From the NCBI GenBank assembly GCA_002861535.1, contig PHFO01000005.1, positions 1-44,852 on the forward strand: 44,852 nucleotides of DNA. The letters run 5' to 3'. Of the stretch, positions 27,517-36,769 are shown in pieces (positions within the stretch are counted from its first letter, which is position 1; every line of letters starts with the position of its first letter). The notes below the pieces were generated by a model. That model was not told the origin of the DNA. It did no database searches and saw only the letters and a list, made by a program, of their open reading frames with translations. The translations under genes were made by a program, and so were the position numbers. This stretch comes from Cyanobacteria bacterium M5B4 (GTDB taxonomy: Bacteria; Cyanobacteriota; Cyanobacteriia; Pseudanabaenales; Pseudanabaenaceae).

Positions 27517-28527
27517 ATGCCGAATCTTTCTCCTATAAATGCGCTCCGATCGGGTCAGTGGGCTAAACTCATCTGCGGTGCCAGTTATCAACACTTACCC
27601 TCTATTCGTAATCTTGTTTTTGTCTACACTTTGGCGGGGGCAGACTGCTTTGATGTTGCTGCTGATCCTGGGGTAGTTACTGTGGCTAGGGAGGCGATGG
27701 ATGCCGCCAGAGCGATTAACCCCGATCGTTCTCCTTGGTTGATGGTTAGTATCAACAACGGGGAGGATTTACATTTCCGGAAGGCGCAATTTAATCCCCA
27801 GGTTTGTGTGCCAGATTGTGGTGTGCCCTGTCAAAAAGTCTGTCCTACTGATGCCATTGATCCTACTGGGGTAATCACCGATCGGTGTTATGGCTGCGGG
27901 CGTTGTCTGTCTGTATGCCCTGTAGGTATTATCGAGACTAGGGAGCAGGTCTACAATTGGCGGGATTTGGTGGATTTGCCCATCGATGCCCTAGAAATTC
28001 ATACGACAACCGATCGGATTGGCGAATTTGCTCAGTTGTGGCAAGAATTAGCCCCCTGGATTAGGCGCCTACGGTTAGTAGCGGTGAGTTTTCCCGATCA
28101 CGCCGACCTAGAGGCAAACCTACGGCAGTTATTGGCGGTGATGAATCCTCCCCCCCAGCATCTGCTCTGGCAGACGGACGGCAGACCTATGAGTGGGGAC
28201 ATCGGTGCCGGTACGACCCGTCAAGCCATCCGTCTGGGGGAGAAAGTGTTAAACATGAACTTACCGGGCTTTGTGCAATTGGCGGGAGGGACAAATGCTA
28301 CTACAGTGTCTAAACTGCAGGGGTTACCGGTGAATGGCATTGCCTATGGTAGCTATGGGCGCAGTCTCCTGGCAGACCTCTTCGATCGCCTGCCGGAGGG
28401 AGCAAAAATTGAGCATTTTCCTTTAGTCTTAGAAGAAGCTCTCGATCGGGCGCGCACTCTTGTAATTCCCTTAAAAAATCTCCATAACATCAATTCTTAC
28501 AAACCTTATGTCGGACATTTTGCGTAG
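27517..28527 (+). CDS. ldpA: LdpA-type light-dependent-period iron-sulfur protein
   Basis: LdpA links cellular redox state to the KaiABC clock in Synechococcus. The 336-residue protein has two 4Fe-4S clusters' worth of cysteines: CVPDCGVPCQKVCPTDAI (about 93) and CYGCGRCLSVCPVGII (about 128). A conserved C-terminal domain follows (QLAGGTNATTVSKLQGLPVNGIAYG read in parts, and YGRSLLADLFDRLP). The N-terminus LRSGQWAKLICGASYQHLP is typical of the family. Its last 20 bases overlap the start of the R3H ATPase gene, so the two are translationally coupled. The clock role is from the family, not shown here. Confidence 0.92.
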   Translation: MPNLSPINALRSGQWAKLICGASYQHLPSIRNLVFVYTLAGADCFDVAADPGVVTVAREAMDAARAINPDRSPWLMVSINNGEDLHFRKAQFNPQVCVPDCGVPCQKVCPTDAIDPTGVITDRCYGCGRCLSVCPVGIIETREQVYNWRDLVDLPIDALEIHTTTDRIGEFAQLWQELAPWIRRLRLVAVSFPDHADLEANLRQLLAVMNPPPQHLLWQTDGRPMSGDIGAGTTRQAIRLGEKVLNMNLPGFVQLAGGTNATTVSKLQGLPVNGIAYGSYGRSLLADLFDRLPEGAKIEHFPLVLEEALDRARTLVIPLKNLHNINSYKPYVGHFA

Positions 28528-30148
28528 ACAGGTCACAGACAACCTCGATCAATTGTTAGCCATCCTGCCAGAAGAGATTTGTCTCCCCCTCACTAACCGC
28601 GGTAATTTCGACCAACTGGTAGAAATTGTCATGGACTTGGGGCGCTTACCAGAGGCGCGGTACTTCGATCGGGCGGACTATCTCACTGAGAAACCCGTAA
28701 CGGCAGCGCAACTGCAAGGGGCGATCGAGCGGATTGGCGAATTTAGCGGCGACAATCGCGCCGGCATTGAGGGCACCTTACACCGCATCAGTGCCATCCG
28801 CAATCGCAAGGGTGTGATTATTGGGCTGACCTGCAGAATTGGCAGGGCAATCTATGGCAGTAGTGAGTTAATTCGGGACTTGGTGGAGACGGGCAAATCG
28901 ATCCTGCTCCTGGGCAAACCGGGCATGGGCAAAACTACCGCCCTCCGGGAAATTGCCCGCATTCTCTCGGACGAGTTCCACAAACGGGTCGTCATTATCG
29001 ATACTTCCAACGAAATTGCCGGCGACGGTGACATTCCTCACCCCGCGATCGGTAAGGCGCGCCGGATGCAGGTGGCACACCCAGAATTGCAACACCAGGT
29101 GATGATCGAGGCGGTGGAAAACCACATGCCCCAGGTAATTGTGATCGATGAAATTGGCACTGAATTAGAAGCCCTAGCCGCCAGAACGATCGCGGAACGG
29201 GGCGTACAGCTGATCGGTACAGCCCACGGCAACGAGGTCGCCAATTTAATTAAAAATCCTACCCTCTCCGATTTGGTGGGAGGCATTCAATCCGTCACCC
29301 TGGGGGATGAAGAAGCGCGCCGCCGCGGCACTCAGAAGAGTATTTTAGAGCGCAAGGCTCCCCCCACCTTTGATATAGCTGTAGAAATGAGCGAGCGCTA
29401 CCGCTGGGTCGTCCATCCCGATGTGGCAGAAACGATCGATAATCTCTTGCGGGGCAGGGAAGCAGCCAAACAAATCCGATCGGTGGATGCCACGGGCAAA
29501 GTGACGATTACGGAGGAGTCTCCCCCCCACGAGTTATTGACTAATCCCCATGCCAGGGGCTGGCGCTCCACGGGCAAAATGAAACCCCTCCCGATCGATT
29601 TGGAAGAGGAAGACGAAGAACCCTATGTGCCGGAGTATGTGCGGGAGCTAAACGGCGATGTCAACTACGTCTATCTCTATGGGGTGAGCCGCCACCAGGC
29701 AGAGCAGGTATGCCATACGCTCCAACTCCCCGTTATGTTTTGCAAAGACATCGACAACGCCGACATGGTGCTCACCCTGCGCTCCCATCTCAGGAGTAAC
29801 AGCAAACTGCGGCAACTGATCGAAACGCGCACGATCCCGGTGCATACGGTCAAAAGTAACACCCTGCCCCAAATTACCCGCGCCCTGCGGCGGATGTTGC
29901 ACCTCGATGAACCCCTGGCAGATATGCAGGATTTTGCCTACGGCGACTCGGAGGATGAACTAGAGGCGTTGGAAGAGGCGCGCTTAGCGGTGGAGCAGAT
30001 TGTCATCCCCAAGGGGCAGGCGGTAGAACTGTTACCCCGATCGTCTAGTATCCGCAAGATGCAGCACGAATTGGTAGAGCATTACCAACTGCGATCGGAT
30101 AGTTTTGGCGTGGAGCCTAACCGCCGCCTACGCATTTATCCCCTATGA
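28508..30148 (+). CDS. AAA ATPase with R3H domain (Ycf45 / SpoIIIAA-like)
   Basis: The 546-residue cytoplasmic protein has an N-terminal helical region and a P-loop ATPase (Walker A LLLGKPGMGKTTAL, about 135; Walker B QVIVIDEIGTELEALAA, about 207). An acidic linker (PIDLEEEDEEPYVPEYV) follows, then a fold of about 100 residues. The C-terminal R3H-type nucleic-acid-binding domain has HELVEHYQLRSDSFGVEPNRRLRIYPL in parts (RSDSFGVEPNRRLRIYP). This matches the Ycf45 family of cyanobacteria and algal plastids, which is related to the ATPase of SpoIIIAA. The role is unknown; binding single-stranded nucleic acid is likely. It overlaps ldpA by 20 bases and the HAD gene by 4. Confidence 0.9.
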   Translation: MSDILRRQVTDNLDQLLAILPEEICLPLTNRGNFDQLVEIVMDLGRLPEARYFDRADYLTEKPVTAAQLQGAIERIGEFSGDNRAGIEGTLHRISAIRNRKGVIIGLTCRIGRAIYGSSELIRDLVETGKSILLLGKPGMGKTTALREIARILSDEFHKRVVIIDTSNEIAGDGDIPHPAIGKARRMQVAHPELQHQVMIEAVENHMPQVIVIDEIGTELEALAARTIAERGVQLIGTAHGNEVANLIKNPTLSDLVGGIQSVTLGDEEARRRGTQKSILERKAPPTFDIAVEMSERYRWVVHPDVAETIDNLLRGREAAKQIRSVDATGKVTITEESPPHELLTNPHARGWRSTGKMKPLPIDLEEEDEEPYVPEYVRELNGDVNYVYLYGVSRHQAEQVCHTLQLPVMFCKDIDNADMVLTLRSHLRSNSKLRQLIETRTIPVHTVKSNTLPQITRALRRMLHLDEPLADMQDFAYGDSEDELEALEEARLAVEQIVIPKGQAVELLPRSSSIRKMQHELVEHYQLRSDSFGVEPNRRLRIYPL

Positions 30149-30828
30149 AGGTAATTTTCTTTGATGCGGTGGGCACCCTGTTCGGGGTGCGGGGCAGTGT
30201 GGGGAAGATGTATTGCCTGGTCGCCCAGGAGTTTGGCGTTGCCCTTGATCCAGATACGATCGATCGTGCCTTTAACTCCCTATTTCGTGCCGCGCCGCCC
30301 CTTGCTTTTCCCGGCTGTGCCCTGGATGCTATCCCTCGCCAAGAATATGAATGGTGGCATAGGTTAGGGATCGAGACTTTTAAGCGATCGGGGGATTACA
30401 GCAAATTTACCGACTTCGATCGGTTTTTTGCCCGACTCTACGACTTCTTTGCCAGCGGTGCACCCTGGGAGTTATACGAGGACGTACCTACTGCATTAGC
30501 CCAATTGCGATCGGCGGGTTACAGAATGGGCATAATTTCTAACTTCGACTCCCGCATATTTTCAGTCTTACAGTCACTACAGCTAAGCGATTGGTTTGAG
30601 CATGTCATTATTTCTTCCTATACCGGAGCCGCTAAACCCGATCGGGGGATTTTCACCTATGCCCTGGAGCAATTTCACGCCTTACCAGAGGAAGCGTTCC
30701 ATGTAGGAGACAGTCAGCGCGAAGATTATGAGGGGGCAAAGGCTGCCGGTTTATCTGCTGTTTGGCTCCAGCGTCCAAACCAGACCTTAATGGATGGGAT
30801 TCAGAACTTCTTTCAGGACTTACGCTGA
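30145..30828 (+). CDS. HAD-superfamily hydrolase (subfamily IA)
   Basis: The 227-residue protein has motif I FFDAVGTLFGV (residues 4-14), motif II IISNFDS (about 132), the lysine motif AAKPDRGIF (about 157) and motif III HVGDSQREDYEGAKAAG (about 180). The position two after the nucleophile Asp is Val instead of the usual second Asp, as in haloacid dehalogenases (DAYGT). An ordinary phosphatase activity is therefore uncertain. The start ATG overlaps the preceding stop (ATGA). The last codons and the TGA stop (QDLR-stop) lie inside a MITE-like repeat, so the natural C-terminus may have been changed. Confidence 0.87.
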   Translation: MKVIFFDAVGTLFGVRGSVGKMYCLVAQEFGVALDPDTIDRAFNSLFRAAPPLAFPGCALDAIPRQEYEWWHRLGIETFKRSGDYSKFTDFDRFFARLYDFFASGAPWELYEDVPTALAQLRSAGYRMGIISNFDSRIFSVLQSLQLSDWFEHVIISSYTGAAKPDRGIFTYALEQFHALPEEAFHVGDSQREDYEGAKAAGLSAVWLQRPNQTLMDGIQNFFQDLR

Positions 30829-30870
30829 GGGAAAATTCCCTCATCCCTTTTGGGGACAGGGCTAAGTCCT
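30815..30870. repeat. MITE-like interspersed repeat, copy 3 (short form)
   Basis: This is a 56-bp copy that begins AGGACTTACGCTGAGGG and ends GGGCTAAGTCCT. It lacks the central part of copy 2. Its left end contains the last four codons and the stop of the HAD hydrolase gene. Confidence 0.75.
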
Positions 30871-30945
30871 GGTAATTGAAAATTTGAGGACTATTGTCTA
30901 GCATTCTGGTCTGGACTAAGATAGAAAAAATTTACAAAACCGATC

Positions 30946-31803
30946 GTGGCTCAACGTACAACTAGACAGTGGATTACAGCTATTGTTTCTGTCTTAATTT
31001 CCTTAGCATTTTTAGGCGCATCTTTTGTCCCTTTAATTACAAGTATATTGTCTCCTCCTGCCCCTGCGCCTGCTCCTCAGGAAACTAATCTGTCTGGGGA
31101 TGAAAAAATTAAAGTGGAAATTGCTAGCTTTGAAAAGGTACTAGCGAAAGAGCCTACAAATCAGTTTGCCCTGGAAAATATCATTCAGTTGCGCAATCAA
31201 ATTGGCGATGTTAAAGGCACGATCGCGCCTCTGCAAACTCTAGTCAGCAGCTATCCCGACCAGACTGTTTATCGGCTGACCCTGGCGCGGACTTATCAAC
31301 AGCTCCAAGAAACAGATAAAGCCGTGACTGAATATCGCAATGTTTTGGCAGTGGAGCCTGGTAATTTGACTGCCCTACAACAGTTGGTCGATGTGGAACT
31401 GTCTTTGGGTCGTCCCAATCTTGCCATCGATCTGCTCCAAGAGGCGATCGAGAAGTCGGAAGCGGCGAACAAAGTTAAACCTGATAGCGCCGATGTCAAC
31501 AGTGTGCGCTTGTTTTTGGGAGATACCTATTTGCAGTTAAAGCGCTTTGAGGAAGCGGAAGAGACCTACCGATCGGTGAAAGTTGCTGATCCTAAAGATT
31601 TCCGCCCAATTTTGGGAGAAGCCTTTGTTAGAAGGGAGCAACAAAAGGAGGAGGAGGCGCAAAAACTATTTGCCCAAGCTAAGGAAATGGCGCCCGAAGC
31701 CTTCAAGGCTCGCATTGATGAAATTGCCCAACCGCCCAAAGCCCCAGAAGTGCCGACTCCCCCAGTGCCCTTCCCCCGCAATGACCTATTCCCTCCGCAT
31801 TAA
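30946..31803 (+). CDS. Membrane-anchored TPR protein
   Basis: The 285-residue protein has an N-terminal signal anchor ([20 protein letters not shown]). A Pro/Ala-rich spacer ([11 protein letters not shown]) leads to about four to five tetratricopeptide repeats ([60 protein letters not shown]). The tail is Pro-rich. It was probably made as a scaffold on the periplasmic or cytoplasmic face of a membrane; the partner is unknown. The start is GTG. The last 23 bases overlap radC. Confidence 0.87.
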   Translation: MAQRTTRQWITAIVSVLISLAFLGASFVPLITSILSPPAPAPAPQETNLSGDEKIKVEIASFEKVLAKEPTNQFALENIIQLRNQIGDVKGTIAPLQTLVSSYPDQTVYRLTLARTYQQLQETDKAVTEYRNVLAVEPGNLTALQQLVDVELSLGRPNLAIDLLQEAIEKSEAANKVKPDSADVNSVRLFLGDTYLQLKRFEEAEETYRSVKVADPKDFRPILGEAFVRREQQKEEEAQKLFAQAKEMAPEAFKARIDEIAQPPKAPEVPTPPVPFPRNDLFPPH

Positions 31804-32497
31804 AGACCTCACTAGCTCCGATCGTCCCAGGGAAAGGTTACTCGCCCAGGGATGTAGTGCCCTTTCTAGTGCCGAATTGTTGGCAATTTTGTTGGGCACG
31901 GGTTCAGGGAAGTTATCGGCGGTCGGTTTAGGACAGTTGATCTTGCAAACGATCGGGCAAGGGGAAGCTGACCCTGTTGCCAGTCTCCAGGGCATTGCCG
32001 CCGAGACCCTGATGCAGATTTCTGGGGTGGGTCCTGCCAAGGCTACGACGATTTTGGCGGCGATCGAGTTGGGCAAGCGGGTCTTTTTTGCTAAGCCCCC
32101 CGATCGCACAGAGGTGACGGAACCGAGTATTGCTGCCGCCGCCCTCAGTCAGAACTTAATGTGGCAGTCCCAGGAACGCCTAGCGGTGCTGTTACTCGAT
32201 CAACGCAATCGCATCATCTCGCAAAAATTGTTGACGATCGGTACCGCCAATGAAACGATCGCCCATCCCAGGGATATATTTGGCGAAGTCCTGCGCCAGG
32301 GGGCTGTGAAGTTGATTTTGGGACATAATCATCCCTCTGGCAACACCGAACCCAGCCCCGAAGATATTAAACTAACTAAACAACTACTCCAGGCATCCCA
32401 ATTGTTAGATATTCCCCTGCTGGATCACTTAATTTTAGGCAACGGCAGTTTTACCAGTATGCGCTCAGTCACCGATCTGTGGGACAACTATGGCTAA
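31781..32497 (+). CDS. radC: RadC family (JAB-domain) protein
   Basis: The 238-residue protein has a helix-hairpin-helix region near the N-terminus ([21 protein letters not shown] and [19 protein letters not shown], read as separate helices). A C-terminal JAB/MPN metal-binding domain carries the motif [18 protein letters not shown]. It was once called a DNA repair protein, but the family function is not settled. I choose ATG 31781 ([10 protein letters not shown]), since the open frame further upstream lies within the TPR gene. Its end overlaps the aminotransferase start by 8 bases, so TPR, radC and aminotransferase probably form an operon. Confidence 0.93.
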   Translation: MTYSLRIKDLTSSDRPRERLLAQGCSALSSAELLAILLGTGSGKLSAVGLGQLILQTIGQGEADPVASLQGIAAETLMQISGVGPAKATTILAAIELGKRVFFAKPPDRTEVTEPSIAAAALSQNLMWQSQERLAVLLLDQRNRIISQKLLTIGTANETIAHPRDIFGEVLRQGAVKLILGHNHPSGNTEPSPEDIKLTKQLLQASQLLDIPLLDHLILGNGSFTSMRSVTDLWDNYG

Positions 32498-33647
32498 GTT
32501 TTTTGCCGATCGGCTCACCTCCTTGGGGGGAAATGTCTTTGCCACGATCGATCGGGTGAAGCAGGAAGTGATCGCCCAGGGCAAGCCCCTGATTGACCTA
32601 TCTTTGGGTTCCTCCGACCTCGCTACTGACCCCCTAATTTTACGCTCGATCGCGGCGGCGCTAGAAGACAGGCGCACCCACGGCTATGTTTTATTTGGGC
32701 AGACCCAGTCCTTCCGCGAAACCGTTGCCCAATGGTTTACCAGGCGCTTTGGTATCCCCCTTGATCCCGAAACGGAGGTATTACCCCTGATCGGCTCCCA
32801 GGAGGGGACAGCCCACCTGCCCCTAGCATTACTCAATCCGGGGGACTACGGCTTAGTTCAAGACCCTGGCTATCCTTCCCACTACGGCGGCATTTATTTG
32901 GCGGGGGGAGTGCCCTGGGGAATGCCGCTAAGGGAAGGGTATCCCGACTTTGCCGAAATTCCTAGCGCCGTGTTAAACCGATCGCGCTTGATGATTTTAA
33001 GTTATCCCCACAACCCGACCACGGCGGTAGCAAATTTAGCTTTCTTTCAGGAGGCGGTGGGATTCTGTCAGCGCCACAATCTCTGGCTGATCCACGACTT
33101 CCCCTACAACGATCTGGTATTTGATGGCTATGTCGCCCCCTCTATGTTGGCAGCAGACCGGGATAAGTCCATCACGATCGAGTTTTTTACATTGTCCAAA
33201 TCCTACAATATGGGCGGATTTCGGGTGGGTTTTGCTGTGGGCAATCGGGAATTGATCCACGCCCTCAAACAGATCAAAGCCGTGGTAGATTTCAATCAAT
33301 ATCAAGGCATTTTGCAGGGAGCAATTGCTGCCCTCAATAGCGACGGCACTATAGTGAAACGATCGGTTTTAGAGTATCAAAATCGCCGCGACTTTATGAC
33401 TGCAGCCCTGCAAACGATCGGGTGGCAAGTCCCCAAACCCCAAGCCACGATGTATCTCTGGGCACCGATCCCCCACGCCAATTCCATGGAATTTTGTCAA
33501 CAACTCATCTACACAAAAGGCGTAGCCCTATCTCCTGGATCAGGTTTTGGCAAGAGAGGGGAAGGCTTTGTCAGATTTGCCCTGGTTCATCCGATCGAGG
33601 TTTTACAAACTGTAATCGATCGGTTGGACGATCAGGACTTCCGCTGA
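32490..33647 (+). CDS. Class I/II PLP-dependent aminotransferase (LL-diaminopimelate aminotransferase-like)
   Basis: The 385-residue fold-type I aminotransferase has the PLP lysine in [15 protein letters not shown] (about 232), the substrate and cofactor segment [16 protein letters not shown] (about 172) with its Asn, and [13 protein letters not shown] (about 203) with the Asp-Phe-Pro-Tyr motif. [10 protein letters not shown] near the end carries the carboxylate-binding Arg. The pattern is closest to DapL-like and alanine/aspartate aminotransferases of cyanobacteria; the exact substrate is uncertain. The C-terminal codons QDFR and the TGA stop come from a MITE-like repeat, as in the HAD gene at 30145. 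Confidence 0.87.
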   Translation: MAKFFADRLTSLGGNVFATIDRVKQEVIAQGKPLIDLSLGSSDLATDPLILRSIAAALEDRRTHGYVLFGQTQSFRETVAQWFTRRFGIPLDPETEVLPLIGSQEGTAHLPLALLNPGDYGLVQDPGYPSHYGGIYLAGGVPWGMPLREGYPDFAEIPSAVLNRSRLMILSYPHNPTTAVANLAFFQEAVGFCQRHNLWLIHDFPYNDLVFDGYVAPSMLAADRDKSITIEFFTLSKSYNMGGFRVGFAVGNRELIHALKQIKAVVDFNQYQGILQGAIAALNSDGTIVKRSVLEYQNRRDFMTAALQTIGWQVPKPQATMYLWAPIPHANSMEFCQQLIYTKGVALSPGSGFGKRGEGFVRFALVHPIEVLQTVIDRLDDQDFR

Positions 33648-33711
33648 AGAAAAACTCCCCCCACCCACTCCCTTTTAGGGTGAGGGTTTCAGAAAAAGCA
33701 ACGTAAGTCCT
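33634..33711. repeat. MITE-like interspersed repeat, copy 4
   Basis: This 78-bp copy begins AGGACTTCCGCTGAAG and ends GCAACGTAAGTCCT, with the shared TTTAGGGTGAGGGTTTCAG interior. It supplies the last codons and the stop of the aminotransferase gene. It lies between convergent genes. Confidence 0.75.
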
Positions 33712-33719
33712 GGATTTTA

Positions 33720-35424
33720 TTAGGTTTTCAGCCACTCCACAATACTGTCTGCCAGGGTCTGAGCCAATTGTTTTTGGGCTTTAGGGTCTACAATCCAGGC
33801 AAATTCTTGGGGATGGATCATAAAGCCTAGTTCTAATAACACAGAGGGCGCGATCGTGGGTCTGGTGAGGGCGAGGTTGTGCCAAAAAACCCCGTAGGAT
33901 TGCCGTTGCAGGCGCAATGTCAACCGATCGTGTAAAAACTGTGCCAGTCTATGGCTCTGGGGATGATACCAAAAGGTGCCAATGCCTTGGGTGTGTTCGG
34001 CATCGCCGTTGTCGGGGAGGGCGTTGTAGTGCAGGCTGAGAGCGATCGTGGGGCGGAGGCGGTTGATCATTTCTACCCGTTGTTGGGGGAAGAGGTCTTC
34101 ATCTTTTGTGCGGGTTAAAACGACATCTATACCTTTGTTTTTTAATGCTTTGGCGAGGAGCTTTGCCACAATCAAAGTGACATCTTTTTCTGGATAGCCG
34201 TTGGGTCCCCTTGCCCCCAAATCATTGGGGCTGCCATGACCAGGATCGAGTAATACCAAGGGTTTGCCAGAAGGATGGCGCACGGCTAACACCAGGGTAT
34301 TGCCTTCATAGCGGGTAGTGTAACCCCATTGTTGTTTGGTTTTCATGGTCAGAATGTATTCCACCCGATCGGGATGGGTTTGGCTGAAGTCGATGCGATC
34401 GATGACGGGATTCTGTCCTAAAAAGATGGTATCGGTCTGGGCAGTAACATGGTGCAGGGTCAAAATCAGCTTTTGTTCTTCTTGACGGATGCTAAAGGGA
34501 AGAGGGACTTCTAAGGGAAAAAGCACTTCTGTCTGCCCCGATCGGTTGCGACTACTAATGCCGCGAATGACACTGCGGGGCGGGGTAGCACGATCGAGCG
34601 TTTTTGTCTCTTTTTGTTCAATCCAAGCGCCATATTCCAGGCGGAGCCAGTTACCTTCTTGACCGGTGACGAGGGCTTGGGTGCCCTGGGGTAGGGGCGT
34701 AAGGCGGGAAAAGTCTGTCCCTGGTCCGATCGGGTAATAGCTTGGTCGGTAGTGACCACGATCGTGGGAAAGTTCTCCTTAATGGTTAGTTTACCTTTGC
34801 TTTGTGCCTGCTTGGTTTGGTTGCCCTGGCTGATTGTGTAAGTATATTTGCCACTGACTGCCGATCGGGTACAAGCACTATAAACTCCAGATTGCTCGCT
34901 AACAATTTGGGTAGTATTAGTTAAAACTGCGGCATTAGCAGGAAGAACTTTAACATTATTTTGGGGACTAAGTTCCATAGCAAAATCACCTTGGGAAACA
35001 GTCACAACTGAACCTGGGGTGGCAATTGCACTAAAACAGACTAATTCCCCAGGAGGTTTGACTATATCTACTTTAGGTTCTAAAGAATCTGCGATCAAAC
35101 CCAACTGTACTGGCGGGCTAATCATACTAGGAATACGCTCGATCGTCAGTTTCACCGACTGACTACCATAGGCAACGGTAAACTGATTTTTACCCAATTG
35201 CAACGGCACAGTAGGGGCAAAATGCCCAAAGGCACTACGCCCGATCGGTTTGCCATTGACCAGTACATTGCCCGCCTTGGGAGCAGTGCCCAACAAAAAA
35301 TCCGATCGCTGGTGGTACTGTGCCCAGGGGGAGGATAGACGATCATTAGCTTTTCTGCCGCCCCCGTCGCCAAACTGACCACTAGGGTAATTACCCCCAG
35401 ACTAAACCAGAGCAGCCATTTCAT
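33720..35424 (-). pseudogene. amiC: N-acetylmuramoyl-L-alanine amidase (Amidase_3, AmiC-like), two frameshifts
   Basis: Three frames make one exported cell-wall hydrolase: a signal peptide ([16 protein letters not shown], from 35424), an SH3-like/AMIN-type region with VNGKPIGRSAFGHFAPTVPL, and a C-terminal zinc amidase. The amidase has the metal motif LVLLDPGHGSPNDLGARG, the glutamate region, SLHYNALPDNGD with a His ligand and a late LLELGFMIHPQEF. One extra T in the six-A run 35295-35300 (minus-strand T6) fuses RIF to LLGTAPKAGN. One extra G at 34726-34727 fuses ITRSGPGT to DFSRLTPLPQGTQAL. All catalytic parts are present, so the gene is probably intact in the organism. It overlaps pdhB by 4 bases. 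Confidence 0.88.
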
Positions 35425-36395
35425 GCCAATAGAGTTTCTACCGCCCTCACAATGTCCTGGGGTTGCACGATCGTTAAGTTTTCTAAAGTAGAATTGTAAG
35501 GCGTAGGCACATCCTTAGAAGCTAAGCGCACGATCGGCGCATCCAGTTCATCAAAATAACGATCGTTGATGGAAGCAATAATCTCCGCGCCAATACCGCC
35601 GCAGCGCATATCCTCCTCCACAATAACGAGTCGGTGCGTCTTTTGTAAGGAAGCCCCGATCGTGTCCATATCCAGGGGCTTGAGAGAAATTAAATCGATC
35701 ACTTCAGGGTCATAACCCTTGGGCAACAGAGTATCCAACGCTTTGAGCACATGGTAGCGCATCCGCGAATAGGTCACGATCGTTACATCCTTGCCTGGGC
35801 GCACAATTTCCGCCCGATCGAGGGGGAGTAAATACTCTGTATCGGGTAAATCCTCCTTGAGGTTGTAAAGGAGGACATGTTCAAAAAACAACACGGGGTT
35901 ATCATCCCGAATAGCAGACTTGAGCAACCCCTTAGCATTGTAGGGAGTAGAGCAAGAGACAATTTTAATCCCTGGCACCGCCTGGAAATACGCCTCTAAC
36001 CGTTGGGAATGCTCTGCGCCAAGGTTTCTCCCTACACCACCGGGACCGCGAATCACCAGGGGAATCTTAAAATTGCCGCCGGAAGTATAGCGCAACATCC
36101 CCGCATTATTGGCGATCTGATTAAATGCCAGCAACAAAAAGCCCATATTCATCCCTTCAATCACGGGGCGCAAGCCCGTCATCGCCGCTCCCACTGCCAT
36201 CCCCGTAAAACTATTTTCACAAATAGGCGTATCTAACAGCCTTAAGTCCCCATACTTCTTATACAAATCCTTCGTCACCTTGTAGGAGCCGCCGTAATGC
36301 CCCACATCTTCTCCCATGACAAATACACTGGGGTCCCTTGCCATTTCTTCATCTAAGGCTGCCCGCAAAGCATTAAAAAAGGTAAATTCCGCCAT
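35421..36395 (-). CDS. pdhB: Pyruvate dehydrogenase E1 component, beta subunit
   Basis: The 324-residue protein is the beta subunit of the alpha2beta2 ThDP decarboxylase that makes acetyl-CoA from pyruvate. It shows the conserved [18 protein letters not shown] (about 27), [17 protein letters not shown] (about 56) with the catalytic Glu, [18 protein letters not shown] (about 113) and the C-terminal half [26 protein letters not shown] and [10 protein letters not shown]. It has the short form without a lipoyl domain, as in cyanobacteria and plastids. The alpha and E2 genes are not nearby. The ATG start gives the standard [11 protein letters not shown]. Confidence 0.95.
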   Translation of the reverse strand: MAEFTFFNALRAALDEEMARDPSVFVMGEDVGHYGGSYKVTKDLYKKYGDLRLLDTPICENSFTGMAVGAAMTGLRPVIEGMNMGFLLLAFNQIANNAGMLRYTSGGNFKIPLVIRGPGGVGRNLGAEHSQRLEAYFQAVPGIKIVSCSTPYNAKGLLKSAIRDDNPVLFFEHVLLYNLKEDLPDTEYLLPLDRAEIVRPGKDVTIVTYSRMRYHVLKALDTLLPKGYDPEVIDLISLKPLDMDTIGASLQKTHRLVIVEEDMRCGGIGAEIIASINDRYFDELDAPIVRLASKDVPTPYNSTLENLTIVQPQDIVRAVETLLA

Positions 36396-36493
36396 ACAGT
36401 CTATCTATTTATCGTGGGGTAATTATAGCCTGAATTACAAACATGACCTCAACAAGCGGCTCGACCAAGCTCATCGAGGTCTGGGCAAACTGC

Positions 36494-36630
36494 TCAGGGA
36501 GTGCAAGGGTGAGTTTGATTGACGAGATTCAGAGCATAGTTATACGCAAAACGACAGCATCCAAAACTACGTCGAAATGTAGTTCTTGCTCTGCCGTCGG
36601 GTAAATGCGAAACTTAGTCCCTCTTAGCAT
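36494..36630 (-). pseudogene. TnpB remnant (IS200/IS605-type N-terminus)
   Basis: The minus strand from ATG 36630 reads MLRGTKFRIYPTAEQELHF and, after adding one T to the TTT at 36575-36577, continues RRSFGCCRFAYNYALNLVNQ before a stop. This is the N-terminal signature of TnpB, the RNA-guided nuclease of IS200/IS605 elements. Only about 45 residues remain; the DED nuclease core is missing, so it is a relic. The 36396-36769 region holds no other gene. The plus-strand open frame at 36316-36522 is antisense to pdhB and unsupported. Confidence 0.7.
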
Positions 36631-36692
36631 GGTAAGATGACTTACTGATAAAACCATAACATATCTTTCAAGGATTCGCAGTCGCTATCCAT

Positions 36693-36717
36693 CCCCTCCC
36701 TGCAAGCGAGGGAGGGG
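36693..36717. repeat. Perfect 9-bp hairpin upstream of yebC
   Basis: CCCCTCCCT (36693-36701) and AGGGAGGGG (36709-36717) form a perfect stem with a 7-base loop. It lies between the TnpB relic and yebC. It may be the end hairpin of the IS200/IS605 element, or another member of the C-rich hairpin family seen at 23-45. Confidence 0.45.
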
Positions 36718-36769
36718 AATTCCGCAACACATAATGTTAAATTCGTCTAGCTTTATATCACGATCGGCA

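Noticed and set aside
36316-36522. Plus-strand open frame of 68 codons between pdhB and yebC
   Set aside because: Most of it is antisense to the pdhB start and the TnpB relic; it has no support as a protein.
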